Program-made: the position numbers and the translations under genes
Shown: one piece after another, positions 17,228 to 25,668 of the stretch
Numbering within the stretch: position 1 is the stretch's first letter
Layout of the letters: every line of letters starts with the position of its first letter
The notes under the pieces: generated by a model
What the model saw: only the letters and a program-made list of their open reading frames with translations
Database searches by the model: none
What the model was told of the DNA's origin: nothing
Assembly: GCA_047947185.1 (NCBI GenBank)
Contig: CP170502.1
Span: forward strand, 1,736,001-1,800,000
Direction: 5' to 3'
From: JANQJA01 sp047947185
GTDB lineage: Bacteria > Pseudomonadota > Gammaproteobacteria > Pseudomonadales > Azotimanducaceae
DNA length: 64,000 nucleotides

Positions 17228-18061
17228 ATGAGCGAAGCTACAGCAGGCGTTAACGAACCACCAAATTACTTCGACACACTGCCACCCGATGCAATCTCCC
17301 CGGAACTTGAGCCCATCATCGACGAGCTGGGATTGCGCGAAAACTGCCGCCAACTGGCGATGGAAGGCTGGACCGTGGTCGATGATGTCGCGTCCGACGA
17401 ATTCAACGAGGCATTCCGCAACAAGATCAAAGAGCTGTGTCCACAGGGTGGTGGCAATATGCTTCTTGCCAAAGACGCTATATTTGCTGAGGCGATCATG
17501 CGGCCGAAACTGATGGCCATGGCGGAATATTCAGTTGGCCGGGGTTTTCTCATCAGCCAGGTGGCGGCCAGCCGCAAACCCCAGGGTGCACCCGGCATCG
17601 GCCTACATGCAGACAACAACTGGTTGCCCGCCCCCTTCCCCGATCACAACATGCTGTTAACCGCTTGCTGGGCAACCGACGGGTACACGGAAGAAGGTGG
17701 TGCCACCCTGATTATCCCGGGAAGCAACGCCCTGCGGCGGCACCCCAACAAGCAAGAGACAGAAGAAAAAGCCGGTGCTATTGCCATTGAGTGCAAACCC
17801 GGTTCGGTGGCCATGTGGGATGGTAACCTCTGGCATGCAAGTTACCCGCGCAACACCGAGGGTGAACGGATTGTGTGCCACATTACCTACACCCGACTGA
17901 TGATGCGACCCGTCGAAGACTACAGCGCCCACGCTGATGACCTGATTGCTGCCCACGGGGAACAGATGTCCCAGTTGCTGGGTCGCGAGGACATGCTGAA
18001 CAGCCCAACCGGCGCTGACTACAGCCGCCTACGCCAAACCTTCAACAATGCCAAACGGTAA
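17228..18061 (+). CDS. Phytanoyl-CoA dioxygenase (PhyH) family protein 1
   Basis: 277 aa Fe(II)/2-oxoglutarate oxygenase. The iron triad is visible: His127 and Asp129 in GLHADNNW, and the distal His203 in LWHASYPRN. The 2OG-anchoring Arg is probably Arg214 in GERIVCH. It should hydroxylate an unactivated carbon using O2 and 2-oxoglutarate. It closely resembles the next gene in motif order (HxD.NW.PAPFP.HN, GS.A.RRHPNK, W.GN/S.WH..YPRN), so the two are tandem paralogues. The substrate is unknown; context suggests a molecule taken up by the receptor at 14412. Confidence 0.88.
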   Translation: MSEATAGVNEPPNYFDTLPPDAISPELEPIIDELGLRENCRQLAMEGWTVVDDVASDEFNEAFRNKIKELCPQGGGNMLLAKDAIFAEAIMRPKLMAMAEYSVGRGFLISQVAASRKPQGAPGIGLHADNNWLPAPFPDHNMLLTACWATDGYTEEGGATLIIPGSNALRRHPNKQETEEKAGAIAIECKPGSVAMWDGNLWHASYPRNTEGERIVCHITYTRLMMRPVEDYSAHADDLIAAHGEQMSQLLGREDMLNSPTGADYSRLRQTFNNAKR

Positions 18062-18100
18062 CGCCGTCCGGACAGGACATCCAAGCAAGGAGTCACAAAC

Positions 18101-18979
18101 ATGAGTGAAGCGGAAATACTGCCCCCCAGAGGTTACGACCGTTCGGACGTGCCAACGGAAACCAAACCCCTCTTTGAACTGGAGGATGACCTGGCGAGTC
18201 AGGTCAATTCGCTTGGCCTCACCGGCAACCTCGCGGAACTGAAGACATCCGGCTACACCGTTATCCCCAACATCGCCCCGCCCGAATTTACGGCCAGATT
18301 GCGGGAAACCTGCCTGCGGCTCGCACAGGAAACCGGGGGCACAGGCAAGGGACGTTCCGCCGCGTTACTCCTGGGACGCGACCCGATCTTTGAGGAGGTT
18401 GTCCTGAATCCGCGTATCCTCGCACTGGTTGAGGTGATGTGCGGCAAAGGGGCATTGTTGTCACAGCTTATCGCCAGCATCCGCCCGGAGGGTGCCCCCG
18501 CACTGGGGCTACATTCCGATCAGAACTGGTTTCCCGCCCCTTTCCCGGAGCACAACCAACTCTTCACCATGTGCTGGACCATGGAGGACTACACCCAGGC
18601 CGGCGGTTGTACCAAGGTTGTGCCCGGCTCCCAGGCTCATCGGCGCCATCCTAACAAGGAAGAAATTGCGACTGAACCGGGTGCGGTGCCCATTGAGTGC
18701 CCGGCGAGTTCACTCGCCTGTTGGGACGGCTCGGTCTGGCACGGCAACTATCCCCGCAACCTGCCGGGCGAGCGCGTGGTACTCCACATCACCTTCGGGC
18801 GGCTTTGCCTTCGCACGGTCGAAGACTATGACCACCTGGATGAAAGCTGGCTTGCCGGCAAACCGGCGGCCCTGCGTGTCATGCTGGGCCGGGAAGATTT
18901 CCTGGGCACCACCACAGTCGAACGGGGCAGTGCCGATTACAGCCTGATTCCCCGCACCTTTACCTGGGCAAAAACTTGA
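18101..18979 (+). CDS. Phytanoyl-CoA dioxygenase (PhyH) family protein 2
   Basis: 292 aa. It has the same architecture as its upstream neighbour: His138 and Asp140 in GLHSDQNW, distal His214 in VWHGNYPRN and Arg225 in GERVVLH. An AAGGAG site precedes the ATG at 18101. Tandem PhyH paralogues suggest two successive oxidations or two related substrates. The MFS gene starts 13 nt downstream. It is intact and under the same apparent regulation. Confidence 0.88.
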   Translation: MSEAEILPPRGYDRSDVPTETKPLFELEDDLASQVNSLGLTGNLAELKTSGYTVIPNIAPPEFTARLRETCLRLAQETGGTGKGRSAALLLGRDPIFEEVVLNPRILALVEVMCGKGALLSQLIASIRPEGAPALGLHSDQNWFPAPFPEHNQLFTMCWTMEDYTQAGGCTKVVPGSQAHRRHPNKEEIATEPGAVPIECPASSLACWDGSVWHGNYPRNLPGERVVLHITFGRLCLRTVEDYDHLDESWLAGKPAALRVMLGREDFLGTTTVERGSADYSLIPRTFTWAKT

Positions 18980-18992
18980 TCCTGCGCCGCTC

Positions 18993-20462
18993 ATGTTAGT
19001 CGATACCGCGCCCGCGGAGGCTGACGACAGCCGCTCAAGACGCCTTGGGGTTCGAACCAAACTGGCTTTTTCCGCGGGTTCGCTGGAAGAAGCCATGGTG
19101 GGCGCGGCCGGCATTGCCACCATGCTTTACTACAACCAGGTGCTTGGGCTTTCCGCCACCCTGTGCGGGGTTGTCTTTTTGATCGCCAGCATTGTGGATG
19201 GTATTTCCGACCCACTGGTTGGGGCTTTCTCCGATCGTCTCAGCACACGCTGGGGTCGAAGGCATCCACTGATGCTGTTCGCTGCTTTCCCGCTGGGCCT
19301 GTCTTTCTACTGCCTTTACATGCCACCTGATGGACTGGGCGAGACCGGGCTCTTCTCCTGGTTCCTCGCTTTTATGGTGCTGCTTCGGCTCGCCAAGACT
19401 TTCTACACTGTCCCCCACGCCGCGCTCGGCGCCGAGTTGACCGATGATTACCACGAACGCACGTCCATTTTTGGCTACAGTGCAGTTGTGGGCATGGTTG
19501 CCGGCGTCGGGCTCGGCGTTTTTCTGCTGGTTGTGCTTTTCCCCAGCACACCGGAATACGGCAATGGTCTGCTGAACGAAACCCGCTATCCGCTGCTGGC
19601 CAGTTTTGGCGCAGTGGTGATTGTCCTGTCGCTGTTCGCCTGCACCTGGGGCACGCGCGACCAGATCCCCTACCTGCACCAGCGGCCGGTACGCAAGATC
19701 GAGTATCGTGAGTACCTGGCGGAACTCTGGACACTCATCAAGAATCCGTCCTACATCTCCGTCTGTGCAAGTTGGCTGGTGCTGGCTACCTCCGGTGGCA
19801 TTCTTGCCATGGTATCAACCTACACCTACGTGTACGCATTTGAGATCTCGACCGAGCAGTTGACAATCCAGCGTTTTGTGACCCTGCCGGGGATCCTGAT
19901 TGCCATTCCGCTGTCGGCCTATTTCACCCGGCGGTTCGACAAGAAATGGACGGTGATTTACTCATGCATTACCTGCGCGTTTCTGATTGGTCTTCCGCAC
20001 TTTTTGCGCATGATTGGCTTTTTTCCCGACAACAATTCGCCCTGGCTGCTGGTAGCGCTGTTTGGACCTTTGTTCCTGGGTTACCTGGTCCTGCCACTGG
20101 TGCCCATTGTCATAGATTCACAGCTTGTCGATATCACTGACGATCACGAGTACCGCACTGGCAACCGGTCGGAGGGTGTGGTGTTTTCAATCCGCACATT
20201 TGCGATGAAGGCAACCTCGGGTATTGGCGGGCTGATTGGCGGGTTCGGACTCGATCTCATCCAGTTCCCGGAAAATGCCACCGTGGGTGAAGTTGCCCCA
20301 GAGACCCTGAACGGCCTGCTCTTCATGTCCGGTCCGCTATACTGGATGATTGTCGCGGCCGGCATGGGTTTCATGGCCATGTATCAGCTCAGCGAAAGCC
20401 GCCACAAGGAAATCCTGGACGTACTGCGCAAGCGCCGTGCCCAGGCCGCCACGGGCACCTGA
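18993..20462 (+). CDS. MFS transporter, GPH (glycoside-pentoside-hexuronide)-like
   Basis: 489 aa with twelve predicted helices. Family marks: KLAFSAGSLEEAMVGAA, LYYNQVLGLS, DGISDPLVGAFSDRLSTRWGRRHPLM (the GPH signature loop), and YHERTSIFGYSAV. Members move glycosides but also steroid- or terpenoid-like molecules in environmental bacteria. It would carry the substrate across the inner membrane after the TonB receptor. The C-terminal coding region is duplicated at 21462-21841 and in part at 22853-23070. It resembles the transporter at 57947. Confidence 0.88.
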   Translation: MLVDTAPAEADDSRSRRLGVRTKLAFSAGSLEEAMVGAAGIATMLYYNQVLGLSATLCGVVFLIASIVDGISDPLVGAFSDRLSTRWGRRHPLMLFAAFPLGLSFYCLYMPPDGLGETGLFSWFLAFMVLLRLAKTFYTVPHAALGAELTDDYHERTSIFGYSAVVGMVAGVGLGVFLLVVLFPSTPEYGNGLLNETRYPLLASFGAVVIVLSLFACTWGTRDQIPYLHQRPVRKIEYREYLAELWTLIKNPSYISVCASWLVLATSGGILAMVSTYTYVYAFEISTEQLTIQRFVTLPGILIAIPLSAYFTRRFDKKWTVIYSCITCAFLIGLPHFLRMIGFFPDNNSPWLLVALFGPLFLGYLVLPLVPIVIDSQLVDITDDHEYRTGNRSEGVVFSIRTFAMKATSGIGGLIGGFGLDLIQFPENATVGEVAPETLNGLLFMSGPLYWMIVAAGMGFMAMYQLSESRHKEILDVLRKRRAQAATGT

Positions 20463-20486
20463 CCACTTGCAAGGGAGAACAACCAT

Positions 20487-21380
20487 ATGAACAAACTGGA
20501 CGCGAGTACCGTCGATGCACTCGCGGAACAAATCCGGCAGGATGGCTACGCCATCATGGAAAACGCAATCCCTGCGGACTTTCGTGCTGAAATCTGCGCA
20601 GAACTGGATCGCCTTGAACAGGTTCGCCCGGGCGGTGACATCCCGCCGGGTCCGTTTACCGGTCAGGTCACCCGGCGCTGGTTCGACCTGCTGAATGACG
20701 GTGACGTCTGGCAGCGCGTGGCTATTCATCCCTGGATCCTGCAGGTATTGCCGCGAGTGCTTGGCGAGGGATTCCTGCTCTCCACCATGGGCAGTGCGGT
20801 CGTGGGTGATGGCGAACCCGCCCAGCCTATCCATGTGGATGACGGCGTCTACGCCTTCCCGCGGCCCCACCCGAACCTGGTCTGCAACACCATGTGGGCG
20901 CTCAGCGATTTTACCGAGGCAGCCGGTGCAACCCGCGTGGTACCCGGCAGCAACAACTGGGACCGGGATCCCGACATGACCCGACAGTACGACTCGATAC
21001 CGGTCGAGATGCCCGCGGGCAGCATCGCGTTTGTGGTGGGCACCTGCTACCACGGCGCTGGCCACAATCACTCCGGCAAAGACCGCGTGGCCCTGACCAT
21101 CAATTACTGCAACGGGTCCATGCGCCAGCAGGAAAACCTGATGCTGTCCGTCCACCCGGCTCGCATGATGACCTTTCCGCGCGAACTCCAGGACATCCTG
21201 GGCTTCAAACAGTGTAAAGGAGCAGGCCATATGTTTGCCCAGGATCCTCGTCTTGAGATGGAGCGGCACTACGGTGAACTCCCGCCGGAAGATCCTTATC
21301 TCAACATCCGGAACGAACTTCACAACCAGCGTATGGTCACCGCGCAGCAACGCCGCGAACAGATGCAGAAGACATCCTGA
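20487..21380 (+). CDS. Phytanoyl-CoA dioxygenase (PhyH) family protein 3
   Basis: 297 aa PhyH-type oxygenase, more distant from the tandem pair at 17228 and 18101. Iron ligands: His116 and Asp118 in PIHVDDG, and His189 in CYHGAGHN; Arg200 (GKDRVALTINY) probably binds 2-oxoglutarate. It starts 24 nt after the MFS stop with AAGGGAG upstream. It ends the intact cluster; beyond it lie decayed duplications of this MFS/PhyH junction. Confidence 0.88.
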   Translation: MNKLDASTVDALAEQIRQDGYAIMENAIPADFRAEICAELDRLEQVRPGGDIPPGPFTGQVTRRWFDLLNDGDVWQRVAIHPWILQVLPRVLGEGFLLSTMGSAVVGDGEPAQPIHVDDGVYAFPRPHPNLVCNTMWALSDFTEAAGATRVVPGSNNWDRDPDMTRQYDSIPVEMPAGSIAFVVGTCYHGAGHNHSGKDRVALTINYCNGSMRQQENLMLSVHPARMMTFPRELQDILGFKQCKGAGHMFAQDPRLEMERHYGELPPEDPYLNIRNELHNQRMVTAQQRREQMQKTS

Positions 21381-21461
21381 GACCCGCGACGGGTTGAGGT
21401 CTAAGGTAACTTCGCCCGGCAGCAATTCTGCGAACAGGTTCAGAGAAGGTCAGAGCCAAGA

Positions 21462-21841
21462 TTACCTTGTCCTGCCACCGCGCCCATTGTCATAGATTCA
21501 CAGCTTGTCGATATACTGACGATCACGAGTACCGCACCGGCAACCGGTCCGAGGGTGTGGTGTTTGCAATCCGCACATTTGCTATGAAGGCAACCTCGGG
21601 TATTGGCGGGCTGATTGGCGGGTTCGGACTCGAACTCATCCAGTTACCGGAAAATGCCACCGTGGGAGAAGTTGCCCCAGAGACCCTGAACGGTCTGCTC
21701 TTCAAGTCCGGTCCGCTATACTGGATGATCGTCGCGGCCGGCATGGGTTTCATGGCTATGCACCAACTCAGTGGAAGCCGCCACAAGGAAATCCTGGACC
21801 TACTGCGCAGGAACCCTGGCCAGACCGCCACGGGCACCTGA
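21462..21841 (+). pseudogene. Duplicated 3' fragment of the MFS gene, frameshifted
   Basis: This segment copies about 20081-20462, the last ~125 codons of the MFS transporter, ending exactly at the same stop codon. Compared with the parent it has two single-base deletions (near 21480 and in ATATACTG at 21512) and several missense changes, so it is not a functional gene. The 30 nt before it (near 21414-21446) loosely resemble the 3' end of the PhyH gene at 20487. It marks the left edge of the microcin-like islet. Confidence 0.8.
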
Positions 21842-21916
21842 TAGTAGCTGGGAGATCGCGAATCGGGAAAACTGGGCGACAGGGCGATCTGTTTCGCTAT
21901 CGAAAAGCCCCGTGTC

Positions 21917-22132
21917 TTACTCCGAAGTTTGCGAGTCAGGGTCGGCCACTGGGAATCGCCGTCTCAATCTATCCGAAAGTTCGAGCGCAAACGTCGTACT
22001 GATCAACGCGACCATCGTTAGCGACAACGCCAGATCGTCAATCCCGAAACCTACCACCAGAACACTAACAACAAGAATTGCCACAAGACTACTAATGGCA
22101 ACTGTAATTCCCTTGATTGCAGCTTTGCTCAC
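21917..22132 (-). CDS. Small membrane protein, candidate microcin immunity protein
   Basis: 71 aa: a short basic start (MSKAAIKG), two hydrophobic helices (about residues 9-28 and 33-50) and a charged tail (ELSDRLRRRF...). The GTG start at 22132 has AGGGAGGG upstream, good support for a translated gene. It lies 80 nt downstream of the microcin-like gene on the same strand, the usual place for the immunity protein, which in known class II microcins is also a small membrane protein. No immunity family is recognised; the role is inferred from size, topology and position. Confidence 0.55.
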   Translation of the reverse strand: MSKAAIKGITVAISSLVAILVVSVLVVGFGIDDLALSLTMVALISTTFALELSDRLRRRFPVADPDSQTSE

Positions 22133-22212
22133 GGTGCCCTCCCTGATATCAAAGATTGTGATTACCTCTTGTCAGGTCAGGATAACGCTAATTCTGTTTC
22201 TGTACCCGTTAC

Positions 22213-22473
22213 CTAACTGTCGCTCGCCAACTCCTCAGCGGCGCCACCAATCACTGCTCCCGCCAGGCCAGCTGCTGGGGAAAAACCGCCAGCGCCTGTG
22301 ATGAACCCTGCAACGCCGGCTCCCACGAATCCGGAACCGGTAAGATGTCCTGTGATGCCACCAGACATGGCATATCCTGCCATGCCGAGTGTTGCACCGC
22401 CAATACCCATCCCGATGTTCGCCAGGACCCCACCACCGACTTCGTCGAGTTCATCCAGTGTGAGTTCCCTCAT
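22213..22473 (-). CDS. Class II microcin-like precursor with double-glycine leader
   Basis: 86 aa from the ATG at 22473 (90 aa from an alternative ATG at 22485). The N-terminus MRELTLDELDEVGG is a near match to the leaders of class II microcins (for example MRTLTLNELDSVSGG in microcin V), with cleavage expected after Gly-Gly. The mature part, about 72 residues, is very rich in Gly and Ala, has several GxxxG-type patterns and no Cys, and ends acidic (GGAAEELASDS). This is the composition of pore-forming bacteriocins. A GGTGA site precedes the chosen ATG. No peptidase-containing ABC exporter is in the window, so it would depend on one elsewhere. A GG-leader peptide with another role is possible. 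Confidence 0.65.
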   Translation of the reverse strand: MRELTLDELDEVGGGVLANIGMGIGGATLGMAGYAMSGGITGHLTGSGFVGAGVAGFITGAGGFSPAAGLAGAVIGGAAEELASDS

Positions 22474-22530
22474 GTTTTTCACCATTCAGTTGGTAGATCG
22501 AAAGAGTGATTTTGACAATTCACGCTCGCC

Positions 22531-22549
22531 GCCGAAGTCATACTTCGGC
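22531..22549. promoter_or_regulatory. Perfect 8 bp inverted repeat upstream of the microcin-like gene
   Basis: GCCGAAGT-CAT-ACTTCGGC (arms 22531-22538 and 22542-22549) lies about 60 nt upstream of the microcin-like start. It could be an operator or a hairpin in the 5' leader. No T tract follows on either strand, so a terminator is unlikely. The remaining sequence to 22852 shows no gene I can support. Confidence 0.35.
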
Positions 22550-22852
22550 CAAGAGCACTGTAGGACAGTCGCTATCTGCGCGTAGGAAATCACCCACACT
22601 CAGCACTGATCAGATCAATCTGGCATTGGACTCGAACGAGCCTTGGAGCAATTGCGCATCTCACTCAAACCTGCCGACCGAAATGAAACCAACAGCAAGG
22701 TTCAGATCAGTCAAGCATGTCTCAATCCTGCACTGTAAGCATCGGTCCAACCCATCAAAACTTTGACGGGCAGAAAATACGCCAGGTATCGCCGCTACGG
22801 GCCATTCTTTGATCACAAGACTACCCGCGTACCTTATCACCACCTCTCCGAC

Positions 22853-23070
22853 AACCGGACTGCTCTTCATGTCCGGTCCGCTATGATGAATATTTGTCGC
22901 AGCCGGCATGGGTTTCATGGCTATGTATCAGCTCAGCGAAAGCCGCCACAAGGAAATCCTGAACCTACTGCGCAAGCGCCATGCCCAGGCCGACACGGGC
23001 TCTGACCACTTGCAAGGGAGAACAACCATGTGAACAAACTTGACGCCAGTGCTGTCGATGCCGCTGCGGG
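22853..23070 (+). pseudogene. Second duplicated fragment: MFS 3' end, spacer and PhyH start
   Basis: This copies about 20310-20525: the last ~50 codons of the MFS gene, the 24 nt spacer with its ribosome binding site (GCAAGGGAGAACAACCAT) and the first codons of the PhyH gene. Small indels and the ATGTGA at the PhyH start (a stop right after ATG) break the reading frames. It forms the right edge of the microcin-like islet. Confidence 0.75.
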
Positions 23071-23080
23071 CAAGAGCGCC

Positions 23081-23400
23081 ATGTCGGGCACTAGCAGAAG
23101 CGCGTGGGCTTGCCCTTTCCGTAGCCTTCAAGCGCAGCGCCGAGCGCGTGGAGGGAGACCTTTGCAAAAGGGCTCACAACCAGATGAGGGAAGCCCGGAG
23201 GGCCGCAAAGCTGCGGGCAGACAGGCCATGTCGGGCACTAGCAGAAGCGGGTGGGCTTGCCCTTCCCGTAGCCTTCAAGCGCAGCGCCGAGCGCGTGGAG
23301 GGAGACCTTTGCAAAAGGGCTCCCGACCAAGTGAGGGAAGCCCGGAGGGCCGCAAAGCTGCGAAGGAAAGGGCAAGCCCGCCCGCTTCTGCCCACGGCTG
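23081..23400. repeat. 147 bp tandem repeat (two copies) with an inverted terminal arm
   Basis: Copy 1 begins at 23081 and copy 2 at 23228, both with ATGTCGGGCACTAGCAGAAG, period 147 nt and only a few differences. Near 23365-23392 a segment (GGGCAAGCCCGCCCGCTTCTGCC) is the reverse complement of the CAGAAGCGGGTGGGCTTGCC part of the unit, so the array can fold back on itself. Open frames across it are by-products of the repeat. Confidence 0.8.
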
Positions 23401-23434
23401 AACCATAGGCAACGGCCCCACCAGGATGCTGAGA

Positions 23435-23983
23435 TCAAAACCCCTTGATATCATCATCCAACTGTACGCCAAAAGAATTCAGCGCCATGGATACCAGGTT
23501 GTACTGGCCAACGGTAAACACCAGGTCCATCATCTGCTGTTCGGAATAGGTCCTGGCAAGCCCCTGCCAGGTCTCGTCAGTGATGAAGGCATCGTTATGC
23601 AGCTCGTCCGTGGCCTGCAACAGCAGGCGGTCATGGTCACTCCAGTTTGCAGCATCAGGGCCTTCCTTGATCGCCTCAATCTCATCGTCAGTCAAACCCG
23701 CATTCTTGCCGATGATAACGTGCTGTCCCCACTCATACCCGGCCTGGCAGAGCCAGCCGATGCGCAGGATGAGTATCTCTCGATCCCGCGCTGGCAGGGT
23801 GGACTTAAACAGCACGTGATTGGCGAATACCATCCAGCGTTTGGCAAGCGTTTCGTGATTCGAAAGGGTGCGAAAAATGTTGGCAACATTGCCACGAATC
23901 TTTTGCCGTCCCATGGCTTCTTCCTGCGCAGGGGTCCAGTCAGCCGGATCAAGTGCTGGGATTCTGGGTTCTTTCAGTCTCAT
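23435..23983 (-). CDS. Carboxymuconolactone-decarboxylase (AhpD-like) family protein
   Basis: 182 aa from the ATG at 23983, which has AGGAGGGC upstream. Core region: ANIFRTLSNHETLAKRWMVFANHVL, then LPARDREILILRIGWLCQAGYEWGQHV, the usual CMD-domain helix pair. The AhpD CxxC is absent; a single Cys and a downstream His (WLCQAGYEWGQH) remain, as in the decarboxylase-type branch. Proteins of this branch often accompany catabolic clusters with unclear chemistry. It is divergent from the acyl-CoA carboxylase gene at 24112. Confidence 0.82.
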   Translation of the reverse strand: MRLKEPRIPALDPADWTPAQEEAMGRQKIRGNVANIFRTLSNHETLAKRWMVFANHVLFKSTLPARDREILILRIGWLCQAGYEWGQHVIIGKNAGLTDDEIEAIKEGPDAANWSDHDRLLLQATDELHNDAFITDETWQGLARTYSEQQMMDLVFTVGQYNLVSMALNSFGVQLDDDIKGF

Positions 23984-24111
23984 GGCTATGCCCTCCTGAG
24001 CTTGTCGATTCACAATCAGGCGAATAAAACACGCGGCACCGGCGCGGGTCAATGATGAGCCCAGGCCCCAATCCGGTTACACTCAGGGAACAACAAGACG
24101 AGGGGTTTGTG

Positions 24112-25662
24112 ATGAGTTGGGAAAAAGACGTTGAGCAGATTCGTCACCAGACAGCGCTCAGCCACCAGATGGGCGGAGAAGACGGCGTTGCCTTTCAGCA
24201 CAGTCGCGGCAAGCTGACCGTGCGCGAACGCGTTGACCTGCTGGTCGACACGGGCAGTTTTCAGGAGATTGGTGCCCTGGCGGGTACCGCAACCTGGGAA
24301 GGCGACGAGGTCACGGCGCTGAAACCCTCCAACACGGTTATAGGTACAGGCCTGGTGAATGGGCGCAAGGTCGCCTTTTCCGGCGGGGATTTTACCATTC
24401 GTGGTGGTGCCTCGGATGCTGCAATTGGCAACAAGGGCCAGTTCGCTGAGAAACTGGCGCTGGAATCGCGCATTCCCTATGTTCGCCTGCTGGACGCAAC
24501 CGGCGGTAGCGTTAAGACTTTTGAGCAGATTGGACGAACCTACCTGCCCGGTAACGCCGGTACCAACCTGTCAGCGGAGCTGATCCAGTATGTGCCCGTG
24601 GTCTCGGCCGTACTCGGTTCTGTGGCGGGTCTGCCCGCGGTCCAGGCCTGTCTTTGCCACTTCAACGTCATGGTCAAGGGCACCTCACAGGTGTTTGTGG
24701 CGGGGCCAAAGGTGGTGGAACAGGCAACCGGCAGCGAGATTACCAAGGAGGACCTGGGCGATGAACGCATCCAGGTCAAGAACGGTGTCATCATGAACCT
24801 GGCTGAAACGGAAGCAGATGCCATTGACCAGGTGCGGCGTTTCCTGTCCTACATGCCCGCCAGCGTGTGGGAAATGCCGCCCCGCATTGACTGCACGGAT
24901 GACCCGAACCGCCGCGAGGAATCCCTGTTGTCAGTAATTCCCCGCGACCGTCGCAAGATCTACAACCCGCACAAGGTACTGGAAGCTGTACTCGACAAGG
25001 ACAGCTTCTTTGAAATCATGCCCTACTACGGTCGCGCCCGGGTCACGGGCCTTGCCCGGGTCAACGGTATTCCCGTTGCCGTCATGGCCAATCATCCCAA
25101 ATTCAACGGTGGTTCCATGGACGTTGCGGCCGGTGAGAAAACCATCCGCCTGATCGAACTTGCTGATACCTTTCACTTGCCCATGGTCTACTTTGCTGAC
25201 GAACCCGGGTTTTCGGTTGGCCCCGATCAGGAGCGCCAGGGTATCGTCCGGGCAGGTGCGCGGATTGTCACCGCGACAGCCCGCAGCAAGACACCCTACA
25301 TTTGTTTTGTCATGCGCCAGTTGTACGGGGTTGCAGGCGGCCTGCACATGCGGGGTTCCGGTTTCTACCGCCGTTACGCCTGGCCCTCAACCCACGGCGG
25401 TTCCATGCATATCGAGGGTGGTACGGCCATTGCCTACAAGCGCGAAATCGACAATGCTGACGACCCGGATGCCAAGCGCGCTGAGATTGAAGCACGCCTG
25501 CAAGCCATTTCATCACCATTCCGCAATGCCCATGCGTTTGGCATCGAAAACCTGATTGATCCCCGTGATACCCGCCCGCTGCTCGTCGACTTCATCGAAG
25601 ACGCATGGAAAATCCTGCAGACACAAATTGGACCAGGGAGCGGGCCGTCCTATCGGCCCTGA
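24112..25662 (+). CDS. Acyl-CoA carboxylase, carboxyltransferase (beta) subunit
   Basis: 516 aa. Crotonase-fold carboxyltransferase with both halves: RGKLTVRERVDLLVD, GGDFTIRGGASDAAIGNKG and VAGPKVVEQATG in the N half; NPHKVLEAVLDKDSFFEI, MAAGEKTIRLIELAD-type and SGFYRRYAWPSTHGGSMHIEGG in the C half. It transfers CO2 from biotin to an acyl-CoA such as propionyl-, methylcrotonyl- or geranyl-CoA. The biotin carboxylase/carrier subunit is not nearby. The ATG at 24112 (MSWEKDVEQI) has GAGGGG upstream. It is followed 6 nt later by a flavin monooxygenase-type gene, so the two should be one transcript. Confidence 0.88.
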   Translation: MSWEKDVEQIRHQTALSHQMGGEDGVAFQHSRGKLTVRERVDLLVDTGSFQEIGALAGTATWEGDEVTALKPSNTVIGTGLVNGRKVAFSGGDFTIRGGASDAAIGNKGQFAEKLALESRIPYVRLLDATGGSVKTFEQIGRTYLPGNAGTNLSAELIQYVPVVSAVLGSVAGLPAVQACLCHFNVMVKGTSQVFVAGPKVVEQATGSEITKEDLGDERIQVKNGVIMNLAETEADAIDQVRRFLSYMPASVWEMPPRIDCTDDPNRREESLLSVIPRDRRKIYNPHKVLEAVLDKDSFFEIMPYYGRARVTGLARVNGIPVAVMANHPKFNGGSMDVAAGEKTIRLIELADTFHLPMVYFADEPGFSVGPDQERQGIVRAGARIVTATARSKTPYICFVMRQLYGVAGGLHMRGSGFYRRYAWPSTHGGSMHIEGGTAIAYKREIDNADDPDAKRAEIEARLQAISSPFRNAHAFGIENLIDPRDTRPLLVDFIEDAWKILQTQIGPGSGPSYRP

Positions 25663-25668
25663 ACGCCA

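Noticed and set aside
16152..17228. 358-codon minus-strand open frame under the TonB receptor and SCP2-like genes
   Set aside because: It overlaps well-supported genes wholly and has no family features; it is a shadow frame.
20337..21425. 362-codon minus-strand open frame opposite the third PhyH gene
   Set aside because: The plus strand carries an intact PhyH enzyme with all iron ligands.
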